DNA of 64,000 nt from Angiostrongylus vasorum (GCA_018806985.1 JADANN010000118.1:186001-250000); one strand, 5' to 3'. Shown: positions 1 through 12,960, numbered from the stretch's first letter. Numbers and translations: made by a program. The notes: generated by a model from the letters alone, not told the origin.

Positions 1-443
1 TCACGAGCCCCAAGCTATCGAGATACCTTAAAATATTGGATTCCGTCTAGAAGACAGGTGACAAAACAAATTTTTCCGTGCTTTACAAAAAATGTAACAC
101 GTAGCTTCTAGATGTATTGAAGCTACATTGGCCAGCAAATCGAACATCACTGAGAAATTTTAAACGAGAAGTAAAATGACACAAACTGATCAAATGGATC
201 CCCGATGAAGCACCGAGACACCTTGGCCGAAGTACCACCTGTCGGAGAATCTGCAACTTTTCCGCTCATTTACTTCAAAAGGTTTAGTAGAGAACGAAAC
301 AACAATTCATTTTAAGGACGAAGACAAGCACTGAGTTTGCATTTAAATCACATAATAACGTTTATAATGAACTCACTCTAAATTTCGTAGTACTCCCAAG
401 ATCCAATAAATTTTAAGCGAACAAAGTAATAAAATGGCAATTA
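1..443. other. No gene seen
   Basis: AT-rich sequence without convincing coding, RNA or repeat signal. Confidence 0.4.
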
Positions 444-445
444 AG

Positions 446-728
446 GGCACACCTGGGGCAGTGGTCGGAGGCGCCCTGCGATACACACATGGGATCGATC
501 CTAGCGCTCGTGGCTGACTAAGCCTTCCATCCCTCCGAATCGGCAAGTTGGCACCAGACTTGTCTGGGAGGATAGCAGCACTGGCTCGATACATCGGTTG
601 GCCACCGCGAGTCATTGTAAATGCCAGATATGCATTCAACCACCTCCAACGATGCTTAATGAAGTCGATGCATAGTGCATCCTTCAGGGGATTGATGAAC
701 GCCGCGAGCTTTATCCTTTTATCATTTT
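446..728 (+). mobile_element. tRNA-derived SINE, family A, with target-site duplication
   Basis: The 5' head resembles a tRNA gene (A-box-like GGGGCAGTGG, B-box-like GGGATCGATCC). The family body follows (ACTTGTCTGGGAGGATAGCA; CGATGCTTAATGAAGTCGA), with a T-rich end. ATGGCAATTAAG occurs immediately before (434-445) and after (729-740), a 12-bp duplication showing retroposition. Confidence 0.75.
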
Positions 729-934
729 ATGGCAATTAAGCAAATAAACATGAGTGAAGATAACGGTAAATACCAAAATGCCATGCCGACGGGATAATTA
801 TACTGGGAAAGGGAACCCGGTTTTTTTTACAACTGCCAATAATTTCTTGGTAATTACAGAACTTCAGGAGTTCGGACTTCACAGACTTATACAGCAGGCT
901 TTTTCTTCATCTATTTAGGAGTAAATAATACTTT

Positions 935-1235
935 CAAAAATGCTGAGATATTGCAAAACTCCGGACCGCAGGTGTATGTGGTGGGGAACGAACGCGCTAT
1001 TACCCTTTCCGGGGAGTAACGCGTTCACCAATACACCATGCGGGTCCCTTCGTTTCGCCTGTCTCTCAGTTAGTTGTATCGATCTCTGCCATCAGCAATC
1101 ACCCGTCAACGGGATTGATCTGGGGAGCGCAAATGGGCAATGAACCCAGTTAAGCTGAGGCTTTTTCTTAGTTATAACCACAATCTTAAACGTTTTATTT
1201 AAAGCCTTTACTTTTTAATGGCAGGGTGTATTAAA
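935..1235 (-). mobile_element. tRNA-derived SINE, family C
   Basis: Read on plus: TGCTGAGATATTGCAAAACT, the CGGACCGCAGGTGT block, AACGCGTTCACC, then TTTTATTTAAAG..GGCAGGGT. The better preserved relative at 27.3 kb shows the tRNA head on the minus strand, hence the strand call. Confidence 0.65.
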
Positions 1236-3889
1236 TAATACTAAATGATACTTTTCAGAAATGTTATGTGATCTTCGAATCTGTTTGGAACTAAAATCAT
1301 CAAGACAAAATTCCTAACGGAAGCTGGGCATAGCAAGCACTAAAGAAGTATTCGGGGAAATCATCATGTTCTAATGGACGGAATCCTGCTTAGTCAAGTG
1401 GTCTGATATTCGAAATACAGCTCTCAGCGAAAAACCGACACTGGGGGGCTCCATAAGACGAGAATTTCAATGTGACTTAATAAGCAGGTCTCCATCTCAC
1501 TGTCGAAAAATTCTCATTTCAAGGGCTTTCACCTTAATCAATGCAGTTCATTTTGAGCTGAGATATGTTGGTTTCGAAGTAGAAGCGGCAGAAACGAATT
1601 TACGACAGACATCCATTGTTGATAACATCTTAAGGGCTTGTATCTACGTTATTGTCTAATGGATAACCCTTTTCACTTGTCTTACCACCTAATCTATAAC
1701 ACCTAATGGACGCCACCGCCCATTTAACCGATGAAAAATCAATATTGAAGTTAGAAAATACTTGGGGACAAATGAGTGAACATTCCCGGGTAATGTTTAG
1801 TAACAGCTACAGAGTTCCTGTAAATCAGAAATTGATGCCTGCATCCGCTCAACACACCGTCGTCAGAACCACCTGCACCTTATGTGGTCACATCTGATTC
1901 TATTCACGTGAATTTTGGCACAGGAATACTTCATATCACTTGTTGAATCGTCTACGGAGGCAGACCATAGGATAGAAAAAGAGAGTATCAGAGATTTCCC
2001 ATCTATTAGTCATATTCTACAGCTATGAACCATCAAACCTGACCTATTGGCTTCACGACGGTAGTGACACGAGTCCAATTAGGGTACTTGGCAGCGCTTC
2101 TCCTCCCATCCGACATCTCGTCTCCAATCTGTAAACAATCCTGTATGCACTCATTCATTTAGCTGCAAATGCAGACATTCTAGGTTCGACTAGCGATTTA
2201 AAATATCACGGCCAGATGAAATCTGGTGCTAACGTCTTCCACATTAACAAAAATCACCACTTCGTCCCACTTTGTCTTCAATGACATGTCGAAACGAAGT
2301 TAAAAACACTGCCGTTACATCAAGCTGGAAACGAAATTGGGCGAGAAACCAATGAATGCTAGTATTTTACAGCGCACACGACATATAACTAGATGCATTC
2401 CAGAACAAAACATGGAACGGTTAATCGTCCAGCAACGAAATCAAAACTGGGAAGAAAACTATTAAGAGCACTCTGGCAAGCCAGAATCCAGAAGAAGCCC
2501 AGCACTCAGAGTTGCGCGCGACTGACAGTACGCTCGCGCACGCTCGTCGCCGTGCTACCTATTGCGAAATCACCGTTGGCTACCTGACGGGTGGAGGATT
2601 CTGAGTGTGGCGAGGTGGATGTGGTTGATATTTGACGGACGTGATGTTAACATGAGCGTTCAAGACTACAGGAAATCGGGAAAGCTTTTTGTGTGCTTTT
2701 GACCAAATCCGAATAACATAGGATTCTCGACAGGAACAACATAACAGCATACGGTCAGACCTGCGCACAAAACGCTAGCTTCCATTTGTTCCTTCCTTAA
2801 TGTCATTTCCAGTTTAAAGTGAAAACAACTGTTTTAACTTCCTTTCGACATGTCATAAAGACAGATGGAAATGAAGGTGTGGTTTTTGTTAATCTGGAAG
2901 ACGTTCACATCAGATTTCACCCAGTCGTGATATTTTAAGTCGTTAATCGAAGCCAGAACGTTTGGATTTACAGCTAAGTGAATGGGTGGATACAGGATTG
3001 TTTACAGATTGGATATGGGAGATCGATCAGTGCTTTGAAACAGACTGTAAGGTCGCATTTTAGCTAAACGTTTCACGTTATACCATCTATTCTTCCGCCG
3101 ATCGTGGACTAAGTTCAATGGATCGTATGCCAGAGATGCCTTGCGGATCCTGCTGGCCCGAGGATCGTGAAGAGCACCACATTTTTCTTCCAGAATCCTC
3201 GAGAAAATGTCTGACCATCATGATGGTGGTCATCTTCTTGTACGATGAAAACTGCGTAGCATCAACTTACGGCTGCTACGAAAACATTTGGGACGTGTCG
3301 GAGCCACCTATTTTTCTTCCTATTTTCGTGCGCTAAAGTGTCTATGATCTCTGATTGTCAACGTAACTAGGAATTTCTGACGTCGCTCACTTACATGACT
3401 AAGCATGCTCCTAGTAACAGGCTAGCCTACTAAATTTTAAAGCTCTGACCGATCTTTCATCTTGCAGAGCCTTCAATTTTTCCAAGCATACATCGTGATG
3501 GAGTGGATAATTTTCATTTTACTTTGTATGACCCGAAATCATACACTGTGTGGATCCAAGTAGTCCTTGCATTTGATTCGTTCCCTCGCATCCGTCATTC
3601 ACGAAAAACCTTCAGGTTTACGTTTGGGTTCTAGGGGATTTTTTGGTCCTCCAAAGTGTCTTTGAATGCTGATCGAATCAGTTTTCACAGGATTCCCAGG
3701 AAAGCCGTGCTATCGCGTTCCCAATTCTTCATCACAAGCAGTAAACAGCTGTTGAGAAATTATGTAAGCTAGCTCATCCCATGTCTAGTATCGTTTTCCC
3801 GATCTCGGGGGTATGAGGGCCTGGTTGGCCTCTTGGAGGGAGGGGGGTCGAACCAGACCCTTGACCATGTTGAATGACATCGCAACGAA
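1236..3889. other. No gene seen
   Basis: Only short ORFs in all frames. The longest (3118-3336, plus) has no recognisable motif. One short GC-rich patch lies near 2515-2560. Confidence 0.4.
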
Positions 3890-4150
3890 TACTTGGACTA
3901 CACCTTGGAGAAAACAGAACTGCTCAGAATCTCGATAGGAAGCCCGCTGTATATCACTATAACGGTGAAGCTTAATTTCACCAAACCCGCGTCTTCCTGC
4001 TGCTCAACTCTTTTTTCTGATGTTGAGTTGTTCACAACGTTCTGTTCCCCGCCCAGGTACACACTGCTGCAGCTTTTGCAGGTGTGTTCTGCTAGGCGTG
4101 TGTATAACATCGTTTTCAGACGGTTCAACAGGACTCTTATCACTCTACAA
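3890..4150 (-). mobile_element. Weak RTE remnant
   Basis: The minus-strand ORF contains CSSVYLGGEQNVVNNSTSEK, similar in position-by-position pattern to the [16 protein letters not shown] segment seen in the LINE at 45.5-45.9 kb. The similarity is short and the flanks are unreadable. Confidence 0.4.
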
Positions 4151-6074
4151 CAATTTCATAATCGCTTATCACTCCTTATGTTGCGTTAAATCTTGATCTT
4201 ATAAGAACACTACCATCAACAAAGCGAAGATACTCATTAACTTCCATTCTCATGCATCCCGTTCTCAGTTTTCACACTGTCTTGAGAAGGGCGTCAAATA
4301 ATTTTGCTATTTGGTATCGCTTTTCTATATTGCTTATGAGCCATGTCTGATTACTAAGAGGTAGCCCTGGCTATTCCGATAATCATAGCTATCTTCCGTG
4401 CACGCTTTTATCGCAACGGAGTTAAAGCCTTTTCTTAGGAGGGCTAAAATGGAAAAAAAGAGTAATCCTGTGCTAGGACATAATTCAATAAGTTTCATCA
4501 TTGTGTGAATATCGTCCGTCGTGCTAAACGCTCTTCGGAACTCTGATCACGTCCTCGTTTTTCTTTCAATGTTCTATGAATACTATTGAAGGAGGTTCGA
4601 ATAAGTAGCTTTTAGACGAAGTACAACAGGTGGGTTTAACTGTATGTGCTGTCTCTGCTCCTCTTATTTCACAATGAGTCTTGCTGGTTTTTATTGTCTA
4701 GGTGAACTACAATTCGAATGTAGGGTATAAAACTCCACCTTTGCGTTGTGATGAAGATCGCGGTTAATTCACCAGGCATTCGGCTCCGATTATGGCAGGA
4801 TGAGCTACGGAAGGAATAACAAAGGACTTGGGAAGAAATGCTGGATAAACATGAAGGTGAGTAGACGACTTTGCCGGGGAAGTTAAGTGGAAGTGTTGGA
4901 TAACCCTCCGTATCGCTTTTCTGAAATTAGTGACGGTCCTGTCTGCACGTTGGAGTGTGGCAGTCCTTGTCTTGTCATTGGAAAGTGTAGTTGAGCGTTA
5001 TACACGCTTTTCGCAACTTCGATTATCTGCAGACCTTTGTAGTTTCGCGTATATTCGCATATAAGTTAGCTGTTGAGGGTTTAAAAAATGTTTTAGAGCA
5101 TCTTATATGAATCCTTCATTTCTTTCCATCGACTAAGAAAAGGTTATTCATTTAATTCTTTATATTCTTCTTGAGCAAACACAAGATTTTGTTTCGTTCT
5201 TTATTCACGAACAAGTTGACGTTTCGGTGGATTTCGCCTTATTCCTTTAGTTGAGGATAGAGCCTCATGGCACATTCGAACAACCCATTCCTCTACCAGT
5301 GTGAAGAGAGTGAGCCCGATGAGACGATACCACTTGTCCAAGCTTTTGAGAGCTTTACAAAATCATGGAAAGATGGAACAACCAGGAAATGAAGGCCGGT
5401 GGTCAAGACTTGTATTGTCTTCACTTCGCTAACAGCACTGTTCGTATAACACTAAATTGTTAGCTGATAGCAACGAATAATGAAACGTTTTCATGGTGCT
5501 TTGAAAGGAACAATATTCTGGCGAACGGACGGAAATTAGAACAATCAGACTATGCGCAGTGTGCCGAGAACACCAATGTGGTGAGAACTTAGTCCCAAAA
5601 AGGTAGCTGGAAAGAAAAGGTTTGCTTAAAAATTTTGTGAGAACTCCAAGAAGATGGTAAAGATGGCGCAATCGGGATCGATCCTAAATCTTCAACTCTT
5701 CCTTTCTCCATGCCTTAATGTGAATCTCAAAAGCAAGGGCGAAGCACAAGCAAGCTGAGAATGGGTCAATGCCTCTGAATTATCGAAAAATGGTTATCCT
5801 AAGAGTCTCGACATCAGTCACAAAGGGAAGAATCTCGGAGTAGAATGTGCAAAAAATCTTGGGCATCAGCTGCCTCAGAGAAGTAACATGTTGGATTGAC
5901 CAGAATTTGTCAGAAGTCCTGTTCCAAGGAATACAAGGCGCGACGTTCGATGAACGACTCGAGAGAAGAGCTAAGAGTGTCAAGCAATAGCTGCAAATAA
6001 AAGCCTCAAGCTTTGACGACGTAGAAAGCGTATATGTATTTATGGTTAGTGCAAATACTTGCATCGAACCAATT
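4150..6074. other. No gene seen; one PLE-end remnant
   Basis: The only recognisable item is a decayed hammerhead-like PLE end at 5195-5255 (minus). The antisense ORFs at 5429-5671 and 5780-6064 show no family motif. Confidence 0.4.
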
Positions 6075-6345
6075 CCCGCTTACGCTCCCCATATCACTCC
6101 CGTTGACAAGTTGCAGCAGATAACATCGATTGAGTAAAAAAAAATAACTGAGGGGAGATCAATGGAAGGACCTCGGTTGGTGTGGTGAACAGCAGGCAAT
6201 CTCCCGGTAGGAGCAATCGAGGGTTCGAAGTCCAACTGAGGTTCTGGGTTTTGCTCATATCTCAACAATCTTGTGGTTGAAGTTTACATCGTACCCTGCC
6301 GTAAAGAAAGAATAGGCAACAAATCGAAGTTAAGACTTTCATTTT
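6075..6345 (+). mobile_element. Family C SINE, diverged
   Basis: B-box-like GGGTTCGAAGTCC near 6222, then TTTGCTCATATCTCAACAAT, ACCCTGCCG and the AATAGGCAACAAAT tail motif. Confidence 0.55.
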
Positions 6346-6395
6346 GGTTGAGCGTTCTAAAAACGTTGATTAGTTAGCGCTGATTTCTTAGATTG

Positions 6396-6475
6396 ATTCT
6401 ACTGTATTATTCATTTATTAAGCAAACCACCGCGTGATTCTACTGTATTATTCATTTATTAAGCAAACCACCGCG
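6396..6475 (+). repeat. 40-bp tandem duplication
   Basis: Two identical 40-bp units (6396-6435 and 6436-6475) starting GATTCTACTGTATTATTCAT. Each unit ends with the SINE target sequence and the first bases of the adjacent SINE. Confidence 0.9.
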
Positions 6476-6742
6476 TGTGGTTAGAGGCGCCCTGCAATAC
6501 AAATGGGATCGATCCCGCTCCCGAGGCTCACGAAGCCTTCCATTCCTCCGGAGTCGGCATAATGGTACCAGACTTGTCTGGGAGAATAGCAGCACTGACT
6601 GTATACATCGGTAGGCCACCGTGAGTCATTGTGGAGGCCATATATGCAATCAATCACCTCCAAGCGATGTTTGATGAAGTCGAATGCATGGCGCATCCCT
6701 CAGGGGATTGACCAATGCTGCGAGCTTTATCCTTTATCCTTC
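6473..6742 (+). mobile_element. tRNA-derived SINE, family A, with target-site duplication
   Basis: Starts GCGTGTGGTTAGAGGCGCCC and ends TTTATCC. AAGCAAACCACC flanks it at 6461-6472 and 6743-6754. The left flank is also caught in a 40-bp tandem duplication. Confidence 0.78.
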
Positions 6743-7532
6743 AAGCAAACCACCTGGAATTGGACTGTTAAGACGTTGGAAAGAGTCCTTCTTGCTGTGT
6801 TTGTTTACATGTTTCCCTAATCTCCCTTCGATATTGTTCATTTTTTCACTGCTTTCTCTCGGACTCTTTTTCGAGTCACTTTACAACTACGAAATTTCTA
6901 ACACAAACGACTCAGCTCATACCAAAAAAACAGTCACATTCAAAATTTCAATTATTTGAGCAACGGTAGTCCTCTCATTCTTTGTTGAACACTTTATTTT
7001 CAAGTGCTAAATAAGTACCCTATGCTTACATGCTCGTCTACTAAGTGATGGGATAACTAGTGATAGCTCCAGTTTAGTGCCGTAATTGACATCACTGATG
7101 CCGAACAAGAAGAATTCGTTCACTACACATGATGGATTCTGCACCTTGCTTGGCATTTACAATACAGGAGCAGTACCTTATGACCTCGCTTTTCACGAAT
7201 TACTAGAAGTCACAGCGCAATGGCAAGATAAGATCAACATGAGCCAGTTAAACGATAGAGGGAATATTATATCTAAAGAGAGAGTCCCATCATGAAGTCG
7301 ATATCGTATATTGCGTCATCCTTGCGGTTGCGATCCAGTACTTCAACTTACACGAGATTATATAAACTCTTTTCACCGTTGTCCATCTTCTACCAGCGCA
7401 TTAAGAAGGTCATTACCGCTATTCACTGTCCAGTGTAGTTAAAAGTCCTTCTATAAGTGTAGTATCGGGAACGTGAACGGCAAAATAGGAAAAAAGTGGT
7501 TAGGACAGGGCATCAGGTGGAAAAAAGGATGC

Positions 7533-7578
7533 ATGTAGCGTGGTGGTAAGAGGCGCCCTGCAATACACATGGGATCGA
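7533..7578 (+). mobile_element. Family A SINE head fragment
   Basis: Only the tRNA-like first 45 bp (GAGGCGCCCTGCAATACACA) is present, about 100 bp upstream of a fuller copy. Confidence 0.55.
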
Positions 7579-7673
7579 AACACCAGAGAATTATAGGAAG
7601 GACCTTACGCTATCGCTCTGTGTATATAAGTTGTATATATGCTACTATTAATACCATGTATTACTATCGTTCA

Positions 7674-7945
7674 AGGGCGCGTGTGGCGCAGTGGCCAGAG
7701 GGCCCTCCAATACACCTGAGATCGATTCCCGCGCCACTTGCCCACCAAGCCTGCTATCCTTCCGGGTCGGCAGATTGCTGCCACATCTGTCTGGGAGGAT
7801 AATAGCAATCACTTGTTACATCGGTAGGCCACCGCGAGTCATTATATAGGGCAAATATGCATTGAGTCACCTCTAAGGATGCTTAATGAAGTCGAATGCA
7901 TGACGCATCTCTCATGGATTGATCAACGGCAAGAGTTTTTTTTCC
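7674..7945 (+). mobile_element. tRNA-derived SINE, family A
   Basis: GTGTGGCGCAGTGG A-box and GAGATCGATTCCC B-box, full body, ending in a long T-rich tract (7936-7980). Confidence 0.72.
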
Positions 7946-8157
7946 TTTTTTTCTTTTTTAGCTTTTTACCGAGCTTTTTATCATGTGGCAGTGTCACTCA
8001 TTTACCTGGTTGGCAAAGAAGTGTATCTGTCCCGCATGTGAAATCAAGACTCCAAACGGCTTCGATTGCATCTAAATTACGAAAATATAGCTCTTTCATA
8101 GTTCCATGAAGTCCCTATAGGGACCAGCACGCTTAAACTCTCTGGCGAAATACAATC

Positions 8158-8585
8158 CTAGTGATGTTGAGATATTTTCAAAACTCAGACCCAAGGCTGG
8201 ATTCGGACCAGCCCGCTAGCTTTCCGTCTGCTCACATGTTACCCACTGCTCGTTTGATGCCCTTGCTTTGCCTTTCTCGCAGTCAGTTTCGACTGCATCT
8301 TCAGCTAAATTGGGTTCAGTATCGACTTGTGCACCCCAGATCATTCCCCCTTGACGGGTGATTGATGATAGCACATATAAAACACGGCTGAGAGGAAGGC
8401 GAAACGAAGGGACCGCCATGTTGTGGTGGTGAACGCGTTAGCCCTCGAAAAGGGTAATGGTGTGTTCGATCCCCACTTCAGACACCTGCGGTCCGGAGTT
8501 TTGCAAACATCTCAATATCATTGTAGTTATATTTCATATCTTACCCTGCCATGGAAAAAAGAATAGGCAATAAATAACAAGCGGT
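8158..8585. mobile_element. Inverted pair of family C SINEs
   Basis: The left end GATGTTGAGATATTTTCAAA and the right end TTTTGCAAACATCTCAATAT are inverted copies. The right unit has a clear B-box (GTTCGATCCCCAC) and ends ATAGGCAATAAATAACAA. Confidence 0.65.
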
Positions 8586-10824
8586 TACATTATCTCATCT
8601 AAGTTGTAACCAACTACAAATAACTCTCCAACAATCCACAAACCTAAATTTATCTCACAATCATCAATGAACCATTTCCCTAAATAAAATCCTCATCAAT
8701 AAAGGAAAATCTACGTAACAGCGAACAATAAACATTGTCTTTAATGAAGAGAAAGACGCTAACATCGCTGCGCCTGTTGATATCATTGACCTGCGAGTGG
8801 TTGTTTACACCTACGTGGGAAATTTGCCTTCCCTTCAGGTACGCGCACTTGCACCCCGCATCCTCTGTAAAAGTATAACTTTATTCATCTGCATTCCTTT
8901 CTTACCAAAATTTCGCAATCCCCGCAGAACAATATGATTTAACTCTGGGAACAATTCTAAGCTTTTAAATCTACACGTTAAAAAGTTATATCATTGGGAA
9001 CACGGCGTTCCTTTATAGCGGAACTTCGCGCTATGAAAGTGTCGGATCATTTCACATTCTATAAGGGCAGAACAATCCGTCATATCATGTGGGCCTGAAT
9101 TACATCAGATTCGACTACGAAGTTCCGAAAACAAAAAGCCAAGATTCTACTCGAAAATCTCAATAATCACTTTTGATACTTGCCAAGATAATTCAACATT
9201 TATTTACTGCCTGTTGTTTTCATAGCAGGGTATTATGTCAAATACAACCACAATGATCCTGACATACAACTAAGATGATGCTGAGATATTTGCAAAACTC
9301 CGGACCGCAGGTGTCTGCGGTGGGGAACGAACGCGCTATTGTCCTTTCCGGGGAGTGACGCGTTCACCACCACCATGCGGGTCTTTCGTTTCGCCTGTCT
9401 GTCAGCTAGTTCTATTGATCTGCGCCATCAGCAATCACCCGTCAACGGGACTGATATAGGGAGCCCAATTGGCAACGAGCCTAGTTAAGTTGAGGCTGAA
9501 GTTGAAATCACAATCTTAACCTTTTTATTTGCTGCCTAGTACTAGGACAATAACACGTTCGTTCCCCACCGCAGACACCTGCGGTCCGAAGTTTTGCAGA
9601 TATCTCAGCATCATCCTAGTTGTATTTCACATGATACCCTGCCGTTAAAAAATTAAAAAGTAGGTAGCAAATAAAAAGGTTAAGATCCTGACATATTTGC
9701 AAAAGTCGGACCATAGGCCATCTTCTAACCCGTGGTTATACTTTCCAGGTCTCGCTTGTTACTCAGTGCGCAATTGAAGCCCTTGCGTTACCTTTCAATT
9801 AGCGAGTGGTGTCAAGATTCACGAAATTGAAGAATAATGATGAGTGTCTGTTGTCACATAAAAAACAAATGTGAGTGGATTTCCACTCATAGGGCGGATG
9901 CACGCAATGACCGGCGAGTAGTTATCTGCTTACTCTTTTCGACCGTTCATTTTTGCGGTACACCGGCTTTTCTGGCTTAGTTTTGCATTCAATCGATAGA
10001 TTATCAAATTTACATCATTGCATGCAGCATCGGACTTGGAAAATATCAGCACACGGCTATGGAAGTTGGTCCTTATGTTGGCCAGTAGCGTCCTCACGGT
10101 GTATACTGTACTCCATGGGATTTTGAAAACCTAAACTCCATTTCCATAATGAAGGGCGTCTATAATATCTATGGATATCCCGGAACTACGGGATTAAAAG
10201 ACTAGTTGATACCTTGTAAAAGGCAGATTTTTGTGCTACGGCCATATAGGACAAGAAAACCTCATTCATATTGACAAGATATAATTGTGAAGTGAATGTC
10301 CCGGATTTTTGTGCAAAATCATTGTCGCCCTTAAGTGTTCTACCCGGCGCGCAACAAAAAGCAATTTTCTATAAGTCAGATGCTATGACGATTAAGTAGC
10401 AGTAGTAGTTAAGTACAATTCTGACGATTTTGTCCATCCCTGGATCTTGAAGGGGACTTTTTCTGATGAATAACCAAACAAGGTAACACAGGGGAGTACT
10501 GCATGTGAGAGGACTACTAAGATTTCTTTACTCTAAGTGGTAGTTCGGAGAGTCTGTACTTTGTTCCGCTCATATGGTATGGATGGAGGCCCCACCCATG
10601 GCCCCCAGAGTTTGGCTAGCTACTCATGACTGCGTTCTAATCAACAACTTTATAAATAGAGATCCTAAGAAAGTGTAGTGTTCCTCGCCTTCTCAAAGGT
10701 TTGAAGGTCTTGCGGAACAATCACTGATTAAAATATCTTGAAATAGGAAAAAGAACAAGAAAACTTCACCGCTATTGAATTTAGTCCAGCGGATATCTCC
10801 TCAAATCAGAACTATAGTCAGGCA
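8586..10824. other. No gene seen outside the SINE pair
   Basis: Apart from family C SINE material at 9190-9835, no coding frame or structured repeat was recognised. Confidence 0.4.
9270..9665. mobile_element. Inverted pair of family C SINEs
   Basis: Left arm 9270-9343 and right arm 9545-9620 are inverted copies with few differences over about 74 bp. The right side continues to ACCCTGCCGTTAAAAAATT and a GTAGGTAGCAAATAAAAAGG tail. A further decayed unit continues to about 9835. Confidence 0.7.
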
Positions 10825-11215
10825 ATCCTCCCAAAGGTTTACCCCCTCATCATTGCTGAGATATGCGTTCCTGGGTGTTGGAGTGATGTACAGCGAAGAG
10901 ATTCATCCCCACCGTAGGGTCTCCCTAAGCTGAGAAGTCCAGCGTTTCCACCAGGAAGCCCAGCTAAGAGTAAACCATTACTAGGATCCACCACAGTCCA
11001 GGTATCAAAGTAGTCGCATGGTGGCAAATCTTCCTCTAATCCACGACGATGGCGACTGCCTATGGTGATCACAACGTGGAGCAGGCTTTGGTCTGGCTAA
11101 CCTCAGGACGCCAGGTAACCACAATGGTTAAACCACCAAAACTATTAAAAAAACGGAGATTATGCTGAAGCCTGCTCAACGATTGAGGACGGGCCATCCA
11201 AGTGTCCAAGTGTTC
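10825..11215 (+). repeat. Dispersed repeat, family D
   Basis: About 380 bp. It shares blocks such as GGAAGCCCAGCTAAGAGTAA, AGTCGCATGGTGGCAAATC and GACGGGCCATCCAAGTGTCC with nine other sites. No tRNA boxes, coding sequence or inverted termini are clear, so the class is unknown. Confidence 0.7.
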
Positions 11216-11756
11216 AAGCATAGTGAAACAATACGATCGCTATAAAGCATAAACTCTTATGTTGGCATTACTACAAGCACTTAGTCACGAAACAAAGTAG
11301 TTACTATAACTATAATATTAGAGAGGAATGGTTATATATACTATGGTATTTATAAGTCGAAAAAACTGCGCTTGATCAAAATCTCGCCTAGATTGCCGTT
11401 TTTTCAAAGAGCAACGAAGCACTCCCTCAACACTTCGCCGTCTTGTGAACGGTTTTGCTGATGCGGACCATTCATAATGTACATCCCCAATAGCTGGCCA
11501 TCCAACTTCCAAAGTCTAATTAGTGGAGATACCAAATGGCAACAGCTATATGTTCTTTTAGCCGACAAACAAACTTTTCTCTCTTAACAAAGCAAACCAA
11601 AATCATAACTCGTTGAATGCCATTGTAATTCCAGATGATTTCAACACTTTATCAGAGATATTAGTACGTGTAGGACATGAAAGATTAGTCATCATTAGCC
11701 ACAATTACTTAGCAACACTGCAAGAACATTTACAACCTCTTCGTATGCATTAACTT

Positions 11757-12017
11757 TCAATTACGACGTTCAGTCTGACTAAGCTGATCTTCGATACGAT
11801 TAAGACGATCGTGGATGCTAACTAGTAACGCTCTCAAATTTCTGTAGTGGAAGTGAAGCCATAAGCGCAGTGCACCGTGCTCTCGACTAATAGTAGCATC
11901 AGGCTCGCCCTTAGGATAATAAGACGTTGTGGCGTCATTATCAGACTCCTCCGTACTGCTTGAGCTTTCGGAAGACGGAGAAGATGTAGAAAGCGGTAAA
12001 TGGTTGGTGGTGACCAC
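11757..12017 (-). CDS. Possible terminal exon, Ser-rich then coiled-coil
   Basis: The minus-strand frame is open from about 12068 to TGA at 11757. It encodes a Ser/Glu-rich stretch (SSPSSESSSSTEESDND) followed by a helical segment, LRALLVSIHDRLNRIEDQLS. There is no good ATG; reading would have to enter from an upstream exon, with CCTAAAG near 12040 as a weak acceptor. No family is recognised. It could be the end of a transcription-factor-like gene whose other exons I cannot find. Confidence 0.3.
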   Translation of the reverse strand: MVTTNHLPLSTSSPSSESSSSTEESDNDATTSYYPKGEPDATISREHGALRLWLHFHYRNLRALLVSIHDRLNRIEDQLSQTERRN

Positions 12018-12960
12018 AATTTGCGCAACAGTCTTTAGGCATCCGTCGTTAGCATCAGTGAGCGGTTACCTCAAAAACTTGGCGTTCTTCGTGATCAGTA
12101 GACAAACACGAGACAAGTAGTCAACATCGATAAATATACAATGACAGAATCTAGCATGAGGACTGATGTCAACAATCATCTTTAGGGAGAGGAGAGCAGC
12201 TAAGCTAAAACATTATCGGTACACTGTAATGGCTGTGAACAGGACATTGACATTCCTATGTAGATTTCCACACACTGTTCACATTGGGTGGATTTCATAG
12301 AGAATTACGTCGGCTCAATGAGTAATTAAGACGATACCTAAGAGGATGGAGACGAGACTGTTGACGATGGAAGCGGCGACAAAAGAATGTTATTAAATCA
12401 GAGCCCACCTGACCATGTACAGCCAACGTCGCACAGGCAAAATAATGAATCGAGAGTAATCTTTGTGCTCTTCCACTTTAAGTTGTTTATGGCATGACTT
12501 GGGCAATTTTATAGAGAACTCAAAGATCGGCGACATTTTTAAAACTGTATGGTACAAGCAGTGCGCCTAAAAGTTGGGTCTAAACATCACTACTAAAAAT
12601 TACATGAGGAGATCAAAGTATTTGCACAGGTAAGGATTGCCGCCTGTTGTTTTCGTCCGTAGTAATTTCTAAGCGATCTTTGGGCTCCTAAAATCTTCAT
12701 CACGACCTCAGATAATCTTTAACTTTTTACGAACAGCATAATTCGGACGTTCTCATTTCTTTGTATTATTTGTTGTTGAAACCCGACACACCAACTATCG
12801 CATGCTCCTTAATAACTCAAAAGATCGACTTTCTATAAACCTGGGCATAGGTAGTTCATATGCTTATTTATATGATCTTACAAACTGATCTTCTTTAGCT
12901 GATGCGAGGTTGGTATAGGTCTTCGTTGTGGTTGTCGTTGTTGTTGGTGTTGTTGGTCGA

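Noticed and set aside
5429..6064. Two minus ORFs near 5.4-6.1 kb as genes
   Set aside because: No recognisable domains, no splice signals joining them, and decayed repeat material on both sides.
7674..7740. tRNA gene candidates wherever GCGCAGTGG and TTCGATTCC occur together
   Set aside because: The heads lack a full cloverleaf and acceptor pairing, and they are always followed by the same SINE bodies, so they are SINE promoters, not tRNA genes.
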